The notes below the pieces were generated by a model that saw nothing but the letters and a program-made list of their open reading frames with translations, did no database searches and was not told the DNA's origin. This document shows, one piece after another, positions 1 to 8,569 of a stretch of DNA of 14,132 nt (its first letter is position 1; each line of letters starts with the position of its first letter). The position numbers and the translations under genes are program-made. This DNA comes from Mansonella perstans (lineage: Eukaryota > Nematoda > Chromadorea > Rhabditida > Onchocercidae), in assembly GCA_037074765.1 (NCBI GenBank), contig JBAMDO010000483.1, forward strand, positions 1 through 14,132, written 5' to 3'.

Positions 1-184
1 TTTAGATAATTCTATCAACAAAATAGAAAGCCATTATGTATATAAGACGAAAATTAAAGAAATCTATTATAGATGATTAAATTAAATAAAATCATTAAAT
101 CTGTCAACGATTATAGAAATTGATTCAACACTTTTTTTTTGTTAAATGCGAAGGTTAGATAACCGTAATTAGGAGTATAGAAAT

Positions 185-281
185 AAGAGGAAGAGAAGAA
201 AGGAGAAAGAGCAAGAAAGAGCAGATAACGAATGTCTCTTCCATTTGCACAATTTCTGAACTTTTCTCCTTGCTTGAAGGT
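185..281 (+). other. Purine-rich tract followed by a 16-codon ATG frame and donor-like site
   Basis: A GA-rich run (about 185-227) is followed by an ATG at 232. The frame reads MSLPFAQFLNFSPCLK and reaches AAG|GTAAAT with GT at 280-281, the form of a first exon with a 5' splice donor. It is only 48 nt long, no partner exon was found, and it could be chance. If the surrounding intron call is right, it would be a nested gene on the opposite strand. Confidence 0.12.
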
Positions 282-355
282 AAATGAAAAAGAAGGAAAA
301 GAATGAAAGGGTTATGAGGTTATTGGAATAAACGATTAAAATTTATTTATTTCAG

Positions 356-385
356 TTTTTTTTTTTCTTTTTTTTTTTTTTTTTT
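356..385. repeat. Poly(T) tract
   Basis: A run of T broken by a single C. A T-rich, cysteine/leucine-rich open frame that starts just after it is a by-product of this composition and was not called as a gene. Confidence 0.8.
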
Positions 386-1965
386 GAATTGCTTCGTTTG
401 CTTATTTTTTTTTCTCGTTTATGTTGCTGTTGCTGTATTCAGTTAATGATAAGTCTCAGCGAGCTAATAGCATTTTTCACGAAATTAATTAAAAAAAAAA
501 AGAAAGAAATGGGAAGAAAAGATGAGAATACATCATTTGAAAATCAGAAAACTACTCAATATGTCTTTAGTTATTTTAAATTTAAGGAGAGAAATTTCGA
601 ATTGAGACAGCCAAAATATGTCGTATAAGAAGTAAAATTTCCAAATATCTACATATCTTTTTAATGATATTCAAAAATTGATTCATCTCTTCATACGGGA
701 AAAGAGGAAAATAAAGAAAGAGAAGAAAATCAAAAAGAAATAAATTTATTTTCGAATACAACTGCAATTTATTCTACGCTAATTGAATTTATAATATCAA
801 TTTCGAAATAGAAAAGCTTTATTCTAAATTTTGTAACATATTTCAACTTGGATTTCTCTTTATTTCATAAAATATTCTTTAAATATAATAAGCAAAACCA
901 ATTTCAGGAAAAAAGTTGCTAAATTTAGCTACAAATTGGGAAAAAATTTCAACTATGAATTAAATTGAAATTTTTAAATATAAGAAAGGAAAATCAATAT
1001 ACCATATAATTGATCATATCATCTATTCCTCGTATATTTTCAAATAAAGACAAAAAAAAAAAATCTTTTAATCTTATACAAAAAAAATTTTTCTATTGGC
1101 AAATAATAATTATTCATTAAGAATTAAATTATCGTTTACTGCAGAAAGTCTAATGACAAAAAAAAAATCTTTAAAAGACTGTTAACACAGATTATTTAAT
1201 GTATATGAAGTATACAAACTATTTCTAATTATCCTACCAAATGCGTAAACAGTTTATCAACAAACTATTGAAATCATAAATCGTTCTCATTGAGTATGAT
1301 GAATCAATTTATTCCACATCTGACATTGTCATTAATACATTCAGATCATTTTCCAATAAGCCTCAATTGCTTCATTCATCATTTGCAAAATCATTCATGT
1401 TAATTAAATTTTAATATTATGCAATTCTAAAAATGGAAAATCTTCTCCTAAATGAAACGAAAATTTGTTTTTATGTCAAAAAAATTTATGGAACAAATTA
1501 TTTGACCGAAGAAGAATGGTAAATTAAATATCATTGATTGAATGTACTGGTAAATATGAAGTAATCATACAAATAATATATGCTATTGTTTCACTTTAAC
1601 ACAAAACTAATTTAATAAATTTTGAATTGAAATACTTTCATTTAAAAAGAAAAAAAACATAAAAAGAAAACTTCTACTAATATGCTCGAAAAAAACTATC
1701 GAAAAAAAGCAAAGATGTGAATATCGTATTAGTATTAGCCAAGTGCATTCAAGTAAAAATAAGTAAATAGAATAAATGAAGCAAAGTAAATGAATTATTG
1801 CGCATACATGTGAGATATACTTTAAGTACTCAATCATCTTACAATAATCACAAAGAAGTGGTGCTTATATAATAAAATGACATTTAAGAAGGTTACCAAG
1901 TAGAACAGAGAAAAGCAAATATAAGAAAGTTGTAAAACGCGAAGGGAAAAAATTAGGACATAGAG

Positions 1966-2076
1966 ATGAAAGCAGAGGAAAGAGGAAATCCTGAATTGGT
2001 CATGTGTAAAAGGTTTGAGCTGATGAAGAAGGTGGAAGATAAAGAGGATGGATGGCGCCACGTGTGGGACAAGTAA
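1966..2076 (+). CDS. Possible small ORF or internal exon (36 aa), unrecognised
   Basis: The frame from ATG 1966 to TAA 2074-2076 gives 36 residues, beginning MKAEERGNPE and ending DGWRHVWDK. It is charged, has two tryptophans and uses mixed codons, unlike the low-complexity frames around it. Upstream in frame is TAG, which could instead be an acceptor (AATTAG|GAC), and GT at 2073-2074 (CAA|GTAAAT) could be a donor, so it may be an internal exon. It lies inside the presumed intron of the minus-strand sulfotransferase gene. I do not recognise a family. A 36-codon frame is expected by chance at some rate in AT-rich DNA, so this stays weak. Confidence 0.2.
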   Translation: MKAEERGNPELVMCKRFELMKKVEDKEDGWRHVWDK

Positions 2077-2620
2077 ATTAAAACCCCTGATATCAATGAT
2101 GTTACTGGTAATGATATCATTTTTTCTTTTTTAATTTCCATTATTAAAGTCTTAATTATCTTAAAAACATTTTTTTCCATACATATAGACATTAAATTTA
2201 AAAATTCAAAAGTGAACAGTAACAAAGGAATATTTACTTGTTTATTTCCTTATTTATTTGGAATTTATTGAGATTTTTGTTTATATCATATTATTATTTT
2301 AATTAAAAATAATTTTTGAATAAAATATAAAATATGACCAGAAATTAAAAATACTAATTTTATTAATAATTTATTAGAACAAATTGTTTTATTGAATAAA
2401 ATGGCCATTAAAATGATTTTTTTGGGGAAAATTCAGACTTATTTCTTTTTTACGTTGCTTATAACTGCTTATAATTCTATTCATATAAATATTGAAAAAA
2501 TAATAACTTATTAATTAAGCAGTTTTAATATTATTATCAAATTATTGAAAGTGGAAACAGAAAAATAAAAAATGAAATAAGCGAAAAAAAAATGTCAGTT
2601 TGAAAAAAACAAAAACAAAC

Positions 2621-2895
2621 CGATACCAATCGAAGCCTTTGTCGAAATTTTTATCAAAAAAATGTACTTCTGGTCCAGGTGCTTTAATTGCTGGGTTTAG
2701 ACGAAGAAATTCCAAAAGTGCCCGTGTACCTGCTTTTTTAACACCAATAATAATTGCTTGCGGGAAACGTTTTCGTACTACCATTGTGGTATCATTTATG
2801 ATCATATTTATACCGTATGCCGTTGTTGTTTTATAAGTGCATATTAGAATGATACTACAGATGAAATAATGCATAAGTGGAATAGATACCGGCAT
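2621..2895 (-). CDS. hst-3.2: Heparan sulfate 3-O-sulfotransferase, first coding exon (partial)
   Basis: This exon encodes 91 residues plus two bases of an Arg codon. The family transfers sulfate from PAPS to the 3-OH of glucosamine in heparan sulfate, in the Golgi. Residues about 5-20 are hydrophobic (signal peptide or type II anchor), N34-D-T is an N-glycosylation sequon, and residues 44-60 ([17 protein letters not shown]) are the PAPS 5'-phosphosulfate loop. E76 in EVHFF matches the glutamate known as catalytic base in 3-O-sulfotransferases. The stretch [15 protein letters not shown] continues the family. The exon ends at a donor (TATCG|GTTTGT; GT at 2620-2619); codons beyond it are read-through into intron. 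ATG at 2895 is the first ATG in frame. The [14 protein letters not shown] wording suggests the 3-OST-3-like class (hst-3.2 in C. elegans); that paralogue choice is inference. The loop has Ala where GG is usual. Remaining exons lie outside the window. Confidence 0.87.
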
Positions 2896-2928
2896 ATTAT
2901 CATTGTACAATTTACCTTTGAAAGAATA

Positions 2929-2960
2929 TATTATTGATTATCATGTATCAATCAATAATA
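2929..2960. repeat. 11-bp inverted repeat in the 5' leader of the sulfotransferase
   Basis: Arms TATTATTGATT (2929-2939) and AATCAATAATA (2950-2960) are perfect complements around a 10-nt spacer. It sits 34 nt upstream of the predicted start codon of the minus-strand gene, so it would form a weak AT hairpin in the transcript leader if transcription starts further upstream. The spacer holds a minus-strand ATG opening a 10-codon upstream frame that ends before the main ATG. Confidence 0.7.
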
Positions 2961-3000
2961 AGACTGTTAAAGCTAATTAACACGCCAGATGGAGTAAACC

Positions 3001-3006
3001 CTGAAA
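3001..3006 (-). promoter_or_regulatory. Candidate spliced-leader or 3' splice acceptor (TTTCAG)
   Basis: On the minus strand the sequence reads AGTTTCAG|GGTTTACTCC, the nematode consensus acceptor. Used as a trans-splice site it would leave a leader of about 105 nt before the ATG at 2895. Used as a cis acceptor it would imply a non-coding upstream exon. A poorer alternative, TTTCAAAG near 2920, is closer to the ATG. Confidence 0.35.
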
Positions 3007-3189
3007 CTAATCTTCTCCAATCCTAATCTATCCGTCTCTCTTTTTGACTTCTTCCTTCGTTATCGAGAGCTAGTTTGTCGAGAATAAGTCGACTGCTATG
3101 CTATTACCGACTACTACGACAACACAACTACTAATATTACTATTGCGCTGGGCGTTGCCGAACCATCAGCTCTTCAGTGGATCCGAAAT

Positions 3190-3262
3190 CAAACTACTCT
3201 TTTTCCCTCCCTCTTCTCACTCCCGCACTTCCCCTTTTCCACCGTTCTTTTCCGTCCCATAT
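3190..3262. other. Polypyrimidine/polypurine tract in the sulfotransferase 5' flank
   Basis: The plus strand is almost all C and T with runs such as CTTTTTCCCTCCCTCTTCTC, so the minus strand is G/A-rich. It lies about 300 bp upstream of the start codon of the minus-strand gene and is richer in G+C than its surroundings, as expected for a promoter-proximal region. A plus-strand open frame over it (Pro/Ser/Phe-rich) is explained by the composition. Confidence 0.5.
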
Positions 3263-3433
3263 TACCTGACCCCACCTCTATTTTTCACTTTTCGTTTTGC
3301 GGTGAATTTAAATTTTCAACCATTTATCTGTAAGACTAAGCAGGTAACACTAATACAAATTCATTTTCAATATACCGACTGCAATCAGTTCCTGAATCAA
3401 TCAGTGTTTTATCTAAGAAACGATGCCAACTGA

Positions 3434-3478
3434 CCAGTTAAATGTAACACATCTTTCATATATGTATAAATTAACTGG
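3434..3478. repeat. 8-bp inverted repeat CCAGTTAA / TTAACTGG
   Basis: CCAGTTAA at 3434-3441 and its exact complement TTAACTGG at 3471-3478 are separated by 29 nt. This could be chance in a sequence of this size; no function is assigned. Confidence 0.4.
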
Positions 3479-4939
3479 GATAAAATGGCATTCTGTCATC
3501 CAGGATTTTTTTATTCTCAGCTCGAATTTTATATATATTAGAAGGTTTAAATCTGATCATACCAATTGTATTAAAATATGCAACACTTAAAATAATCTAA
3601 AATTTCCTATCATTCAGGTTGATAGGAAAAAAAAAACTCAGCATTAGACGAATCTCATTAAATAATTATCATAAAGTCTTTTTTTTGAAAAAAGATAATT
3701 GGAAATTTTTTAATCATGAAATTTTTGCAAAAAAGAAAGGCAAAAGTTTTTAAATCAATAAAATTAAAATTTTTATGAAACCATTCGAATTTTTCATTTT
3801 TCTTCTAAAAATTAAAGAAGAAAAAGAGAAAAAAGATTGGTGAAAAAGCAACATCTAATAGCTTAAAAAGAAAGAAATTAGGGAATAAAGCGTTAAGAAG
3901 GTGGGAAGGAAAAGCTGCTTAATGTTCATTTTAAAATTTGCAAATTATAATTCAGATGTTTTGCAAAAATTGGAATTTTTCAGAAAAAAAAAATCCCCGT
4001 GGTTTGGAAACAAAAACGACAGGTGGCACTCGACAATATTGCATTTTTATTAAAAAGAAGTGAAAAAATGAAGAATAAGGCGTAGAATGAAACGAAAGAA
4101 TAGTGCAAAAAAGTTTGTGTTCTGATTAAAATATTTGAGAAAAAAACTAATTACCATCAATTTTTTGTCACTAAAAATTAAGCCAGTCATTTTGGCACAA
4201 ATTTTTAAATTTGATTTTCATTTATGCTCTATTGTTTGATTCGAATTTATATATTAATTTGCTTAATAATTTCAGATGATATAACGACAATACAAATGGC
4301 CATATTGATATCACATATATTCATATCAAAGAATGAAACGTGGCTAAAAACACTTCTGAAAATCTAAATGTAATAGCAACTGTCAAGTACGACAGAATAC
4401 AAATTTTCCCACAACATGAAGTTAGGCTAAAAAATTTATGTTGATATGGATTTAGTTGTTCAATGAAATCGCAATGGGATGAATTGAATTAGTAATTGTT
4501 AGCGAGAGCTATACGATGCAGTGTTATAAATAGGTAAAACAATTTACCAAGTAACTGGACAGAATTGTGAAATTTTAAGAAAAGTAGTTATGAAAGCCAT
4601 TGAAAACATATCTTGATGGAAAAATCTTGAAATCTTTTCTAAATATTTTTTGGCGCGAGAATGAAACAGAAAACTTCCATCAAAAAGTAATTTATACAGA
4701 TTTCATGTGTACTTTCGGATAGCATGACGTCGTATTATTTTCTATCACTTATTACTAACAATTATTATAGAGAAAAATGTTTTTCTTACTTTCAACCTAT
4801 TTGGATGTATTATTGTTTGAACGAAGCTGAAATTTTGCTAAATAAGATAATCCTTTTGGATCTCAAAACAATTCATCCGATTAAGTAACATCAATCGAAA
4901 ATATGAAAAATCCTTACGATATCATTGTATATTATCAAA

Positions 4940-4960
4940 AGATATTATCAAATAATATCT
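4940..4960. repeat. Short perfect hairpin, 8-bp stem
   Basis: AGATATTA (4940-4947), loop TCAAA, then TAATATCT (4953-4960). The stem is nearly all A-T, so it may be a chance palindrome. Confidence 0.5.
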
Positions 4961-5167
4961 GATAGTATAATCTTGTCCAGGAAGAAAAATTAGAATAAGG
5001 AAAAAAGATTCCAATCAAGTCAGAGTTGCAATTTAGTAAGATGGAATGGTACTTGTAAGTTAATTTTTCGAAAGACGTAGAATTATCATCAAATTATTTT
5101 ACATTCTACTTACAAATCACTCTATCACTATATCATTCGCCGAAGCTAGAGTATGATTATGTGTTAT

Positions 5168-5214
5168 AGGAACGTAAATTACGGTTATCTCTTACAGGAA
5201 GGTAAAATACGGTT
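5168..5214. repeat. Imperfect direct repeat, 19 nt, two copies
   Basis: AGGAACGTAAATTACGGTT (5168-5186) recurs as AGGAAGGTAAAATACGGTT (5196-5214): two mismatches, 28-bp period. It could be a small local duplication or a pair of binding sites. The second copy follows TCTCTTACAG and contains GAAG|GTAAAA, which also resembles an acceptor and a donor 4 nt apart. Confidence 0.55.
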
Positions 5215-5436
5215 TTGCTTTACGAATATATGATTCGCTGTTAATAGTAGAAAGTTAAACAAAATTGTTCATTATCTATATATTGCTTTCGTTATATTTG
5301 AATTTCCAGTAACACCTAAAATTACAATCATCAAATTGACGGAGGACAATCGTTGGCTATCCACCGTAATTAAATATTCGTGATAGCTCCTAACAGTGCA
5401 TAGAACAGATATTGTGTATTTATGTATGTATCTGTC

Positions 5437-5440
<4 letters not shown>

Positions 5441-5490
<50 letters not shown>

Positions 5491-5560
5491 TGTGTGTATG
5501 TATATGTGTGTGTGTATATATGCATGTGTGTGTACATGTGTGTATGTGTGTGTGTGTATA
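5441..5560. repeat. TG/CA dinucleotide microsatellite
   Basis: An uninterrupted (TG)21 run at about 5441-5483 is followed by TG blocks broken by TA and CA steps up to about 5560. All open frames over it (Cys/Val and His/Thr alternations) are artefacts of the repeat. Confidence 0.98.
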
Positions 5561-6027
5561 GAAAAGATTGGTGTAGGAAAGGTAATAAACTGTTGATAAT
5601 ATAATCGGATGTTCTTTTATTACAATGATTGTTTAAATGCCTTCGGCTACATTGTCTTCCACTCAATCTTTTTTTTTTTTTTTTTAATTTCTTTTTTCAT
5701 CGTTTTTATTGGTAAATTCAATAACAATAATGTTGCAGGCAGAACTGTCACATTCATTTTTCGTTAGTTTTCATTGAATTTAATTGAAATTTCAACTGAA
5801 TGTTATTATTTAAAGTTGTGCATATTTCTTTTTTCCCTGCTTTTATTTTTTCTTCATAGATTAAAAATATTATCATTAAAGAAAGAAATCATTTGAAGCA
5901 AATGAAAAATAACAGTATTAAATATTGCAAATATGCGGTTAGATGCAAGTATAACTTCAAGTACTAAGCAAAACTAATTGATGAAACAATTATGAATGAA
6001 GCACAACCATTGTTAGCATAATTTTAG

Positions 6028-6111
6028 GCAGATGGTAAAGACCCAGTTACCGCGGTACTGGCTAAACCGATTAGGTTAGCAGCACTGATGCCATTCTTCT
6101 CGCTTCTATAA
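6028..6111 (+). other. G+C-richer island, possible terminal exon (27 codons), unrecognised
   Basis: After an acceptor-like ATAATTTTAG (AG 6026-6027) the plus strand reads 27 codons (ADGKDPVTAVLAKPIRLAAL then MPFFSLL) to TAA at 6109-6111. The minus strand is also open here: after TTATTATAG it reads 26 codons from 6104 to a TAA at 6026-6024, beginning SEKNGISAANLI. Both peptides look protein-like, so strand cannot be decided from sequence. The block stands out in base composition from its AT-rich surroundings. It may be an isolated exon, a decayed gene fragment or a regulatory island. No family recognised. Confidence 0.25.
6043..6061. repeat. Near-perfect palindrome centred on CCGCGG
   Basis: CCAG, one unpaired T, TACCGCGGTA, CTGG: 10 bp of perfect palindrome plus 4-bp matching flanks. 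CpG-containing palindromes are rare in this AT-rich background. It lies inside the island at 6028-6111 and could be a protein-binding site. Confidence 0.6.
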
Positions 6112-7497
6112 TAAATACTTCTTACATCTTCCAGTAATAATTGCAATTTGACACTGTTTCAGAACAAAAATTTCAGAAAGAATCAAAGTTGTTATTGTCA
6201 TTTATGATAGCAAGGGTGATAAAAGAAGTTAATTAATTAACTCATATTAGCAAAAACAGTAGAAAAGATGGAGAATTGAGAAACTTCATTTAATTAACTT
6301 TTTTTTCTCCTCGAAAAGTGACAATCGTTTAGGCTTCCCAAGTGAATATTCTTTTTGAGGTAAAATATTTCCAAAGTTTTTTTTAGCTCATTCAATGATG
6401 ATTAATTCCTTGCTATCTTTTCTAACCAGCAAGATTTAAATAACACTTGAAAAATTTAATTTCAAAACATAATTAGCATAACATTAATAATCATTATAAT
6501 CATTGCTTAGGATTTAAAATCTTTCGTTATCGCCGTTTTTTCTTCTCTTCTTTATATTATACTAATTAATACTATGGAATGAATATAAAAATATGAGGAA
6601 AAGAAAGTGCATCGAAGCATGTTGCAATAGCAATTAGAGAACAGAAAGGAGCTCGAAAACGGATTGAGCTTAATTAGTAATAGGGTCCCTTCTCGTCTTT
6701 AAGGTTTTGAAACACCATTTTAGAATAGATAATTTGCGAATGATTTACCATATGTGTCTTCTTTCAGCTCTTTACTACTTTTAAATATTACTTCCTCATC
6801 TTTCCATTATCACTGTTTTCAGATAACAAAATATGACTATATTGTCTTCCTTCTTTACCCTCTCTTTTGGTCATTAATATTACCCTTTTCATCCCATGGG
6901 TAAACGAAATTTTAACAACAAGTCTGATATGTTCATGTGTTAACCAAATATTTATATTATCTCACATATTTATTCTTTAGAGCTGGGACAAACAAATTCT
7001 GATTTAATTCAATATAGTAAACATTGAATTGATAAATTAATTCGACGATAAAAGGTTGACAAATATACACTGATGACAAGTATATTTCACAGGAGTATTT
7101 CTGAAAACAAAAAGTACATGGAATTCTTACAGAAACAATCATTCTGTTATTTATATTACATTTCGTATGACATATTACCTGTTAATCTTTTCTCGGCGGA
7201 TGACAAATTGATGTCATTATTTATTAAACAATTTTAATATTTCCCAATAGAGAAATAATTCATTAAAAAAATGAGGTTCCGTTTTTAAGGAAGTATTCAA
7301 CAAGATTAAAATAAGAATTAGGGTGATGGGGTTGGTATGGATTATAACGTGATGCTATTGACCTTGAAGATAGCAGCAGGAAGAAAAATAGGGTATCTCA
7401 ACTTGTAGTATTGAGTTCTTTCATTCCCCAAATTTGATCACTTATTCAGAGTTTCGCCTAAATTTATGTGTCTGATGATTCCTACAACCGATAAATA

Positions 7498-7605
7498 CTA
7501 AATGGCCAATAAAAACGGCACATTGCGGTGAAGACATTCCATTCCTTGCTTACTACCTTCACCTTTAACATTATCCATCATTTCTTCACACCTCTTGGAG
7601 GTCAT
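7498..7605 (-). CDS. Possible small ORF or terminal exon (35 aa), unrecognised
   Basis: From ATG at 7605 the minus strand reads 35 residues (MTSKRCEEMMDNVKGEG... ending FLLAI) to TAG at 7500-7498. An acceptor-like TTGGTCTCAG ends one base before the ATG (AG 7608-7607), so it could be a trans-spliced micro-ORF or a last exon. The patch is visibly less AT-rich than its neighbours and the peptide is charged with a mixed composition. No motif is recognised and no AATAAA was noted close downstream. Chance remains a real possibility. Confidence 0.2.
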   Translation of the reverse strand: MTSKRCEEMMDNVKGEGSKQGMECLHRNVPFLLAI

Positions 7606-8251
7606 CCTGAGACCAATACACTTCAATCTTACTTTTTTCTTCTCTCTTTTTAACCCTATTTAGAAAAAAAAGAGCGAAAGAAAAGAAATCAATCCCCAAT
7701 TATTATTGTTTCCGAATAGTATCTTGATGGTAGTTATTAAAAGAAAAATAAAAGAATGAATCGGATAGTCTGAAACGGAAATGGATATGTTTTCTTGTTT
7801 TTGTATAGGTAATTTTAAAAAACAATATATTTTTTTTTTAAATATTTTTTCTGGATAAATTTAGACACCATTTCAGAAATGATTCAAGCATTAAGCATAT
7901 TTTATTTTGTTTATTGACATAATTGTCCTAAATTGCAAACTAAATATTCAAACAAAACCTTTAAAGGTTTTCGACCTACATAACAGCTGAGGAAACGATT
8001 AGTATATTTCGTGTCGAGCATGACTAACATACGATGCTTTTCAACTTGTGGCAAACAATTTTAGCTAACTAAGATATCAATTTTCAACTTTATTACTAGT
8101 CTAAATAGCTGATTCATTTTCAAAAGAATAATGCATTATGCCAGTTAGTAAAAAAAAAAGTTGAGGAGAAGATGAAAAAGTGATAATTGAGTACGCTGCA
8201 AACTTCATATGGCAGTTTTACAAGGCATTGAATACATAGCTGACAGATAAA

Positions 8252-8273
8252 AGTATTTAACTAGTATTTAACT
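8252..8273. repeat. 11-bp tandem duplication AGTATTTAACT
   Basis: Two exact copies at 8252-8262 and 8263-8273. ATTTAACTA also recurs near 8297-8306. It lies just past the poly(A) signal of the small minus-strand ORF. Confidence 0.75.
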
Positions 8274-8295
8274 AAATAAATAAATTTTACTAATT

Positions 8296-8301
8296 TTTAT
8301 T
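8296..8301 (-). other. Polyadenylation signal AATAAA for the small membrane-protein ORF
   Basis: On the minus strand AATAAA begins 25 nt after the stop codon at 8327, a spacing typical of short nematode 3' UTRs. AATAAA is common in AT-rich DNA, so the support is positional. Confidence 0.45.
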
Positions 8302-8326
8302 TAACTAACAGTTCTATAGTATGGAT

Positions 8327-8515
8327 TTAATGAAAATATTTTTTTTTTCTTTCTTTTTGCACATTTAAACAAAAGGAAGCCGCGAAGTACTGTTGAAGTG
8401 ATACGATGAGCATGATGAATGTTGAGAACAAGAGCACGTTTGCATAATAATTAATAATTGACTTTCCAATTAATACGCGTTCCTCATCGAGCTTCTTGCC
8501 GACATTTTGCGCCAT
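8327..8515 (-). CDS. Small single-span membrane protein (62 aa), unrecognised
   Basis: ATG at 8515 opens 62 codons to TAA at 8329-8327. Residues 1-18 (MAQNVGKKLDEERVLIGK) are charged, residues about 20-50 (from SIINYYANVLLFSTFIML through FAASFCLNV) are hydrophobic, and the tail is basic (QKERKKKYFH), so one membrane helix is likely. The codons in the first half use G and C at third positions (GTC GGC AAG AAG CTC), unlike the surroundings, which argues for real coding. An in-frame ATG at 8566 would add 17 residues (MIHVIIKRGQGIRIHPI); the shorter start is preferred because the longer N-terminus is less typical. An AATAAA follows the stop closely. The Lys-rich tail overlaps an A-run, so the true C-terminus could differ if a donor is used. 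I do not recognise a family. Confidence 0.42.
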   Translation of the reverse strand: MAQNVGKKLDEERVLIGKSIINYYANVLLFSTFIMLIVSLQQYFAASFCLNVQKERKKKYFH

Positions 8516-8569
8516 AATCGGATGTATGCGTATGCCCTGTCCTCTCTTTATGATTACATGAATCATAAA

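Larger units (their letters stand above)
1..2620. other. AT-rich stretch, probable first intron of the sulfotransferase gene
   Basis: The coding exon at 2895-2621 ends in a donor and no later exon of the family is visible in this stretch on the minus strand: I looked for the MEKTP-type and VVVRNP-type motifs that follow in 3-O-sulfotransferases and saw neither. I infer that 1-2620 is intron and that the gene continues past the left edge. The sequence is mostly A/T with homopolymer runs. The only coding-like patches are very short and are listed separately (232-279 and 1966-2076). Confidence 0.55.
3480..5440. other. AT-rich intergenic DNA, no supported gene
   Basis: About 2 kb of A/T-rich sequence with A-runs and GA-rich patches (for example 3815-3910). 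No frame here has convincing composition or a paired acceptor and donor. A 30-codon minus-strand frame at 4044-3952 was seen but is likely chance. Small repeats within it are listed separately. Confidence 0.6.
5561..8250. other. Long AT-rich, gene-poor interval
   Basis: Apart from the island at 6028-6111 and the weak frame at 7605-7498, I see no supported gene. A minus-strand frame at 7142-6957 contains a good acceptor (TTTTGTTTTCAG, AG at 7102-7101) followed by 47 open codons, but its composition is Tyr/Ile/Asn-rich as expected from AT-rich DNA. A CCCATGGG palindrome lies at about 6893-6900 and T-runs at about 5670-5685. Confidence 0.55.

Noticed and set aside
389..628. 79-residue plus-strand frame rich in Cys, Leu and Lys
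   Set aside because: It spans poly(T) and poly(A) tracts, has no motif and no splice support; the composition explains it.
1607..2225. Three overlapping hydrophobic minus-strand frames
   Set aside because: They are AT-rich translations without motifs; I checked them as possible later sulfotransferase exons and saw none of the expected motifs.
2600..2836. 78-residue plus-strand frame
   Set aside because: It is the antisense shadow of the sulfotransferase exon, which has clear family motifs.
3098..3433. 111-residue plus-strand frame rich in Pro, Ser, Phe and Thr
   Set aside because: It lies on the polypyrimidine tract in the 5' flank of the sulfotransferase; the start is not preceded by an acceptor and no domain is visible.
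3952..4044. 30-codon minus-strand frame beginning MQYCRVPPVVF
   Set aside because: Too short, Phe-rich at the end from a poly(A) run, with no acceptor or poly(A) support.
5396..5666. Open frames of alternating Cys/Val or His/Thr
   Set aside because: Produced entirely by the TG microsatellite.
6957..7142. 61-residue minus-strand frame with a good internal TTTTCAG acceptor
   Set aside because: Composition is Tyr/Ile/Asn-rich as expected for AT-rich DNA and no partner exon was found; noted only in the interval description.
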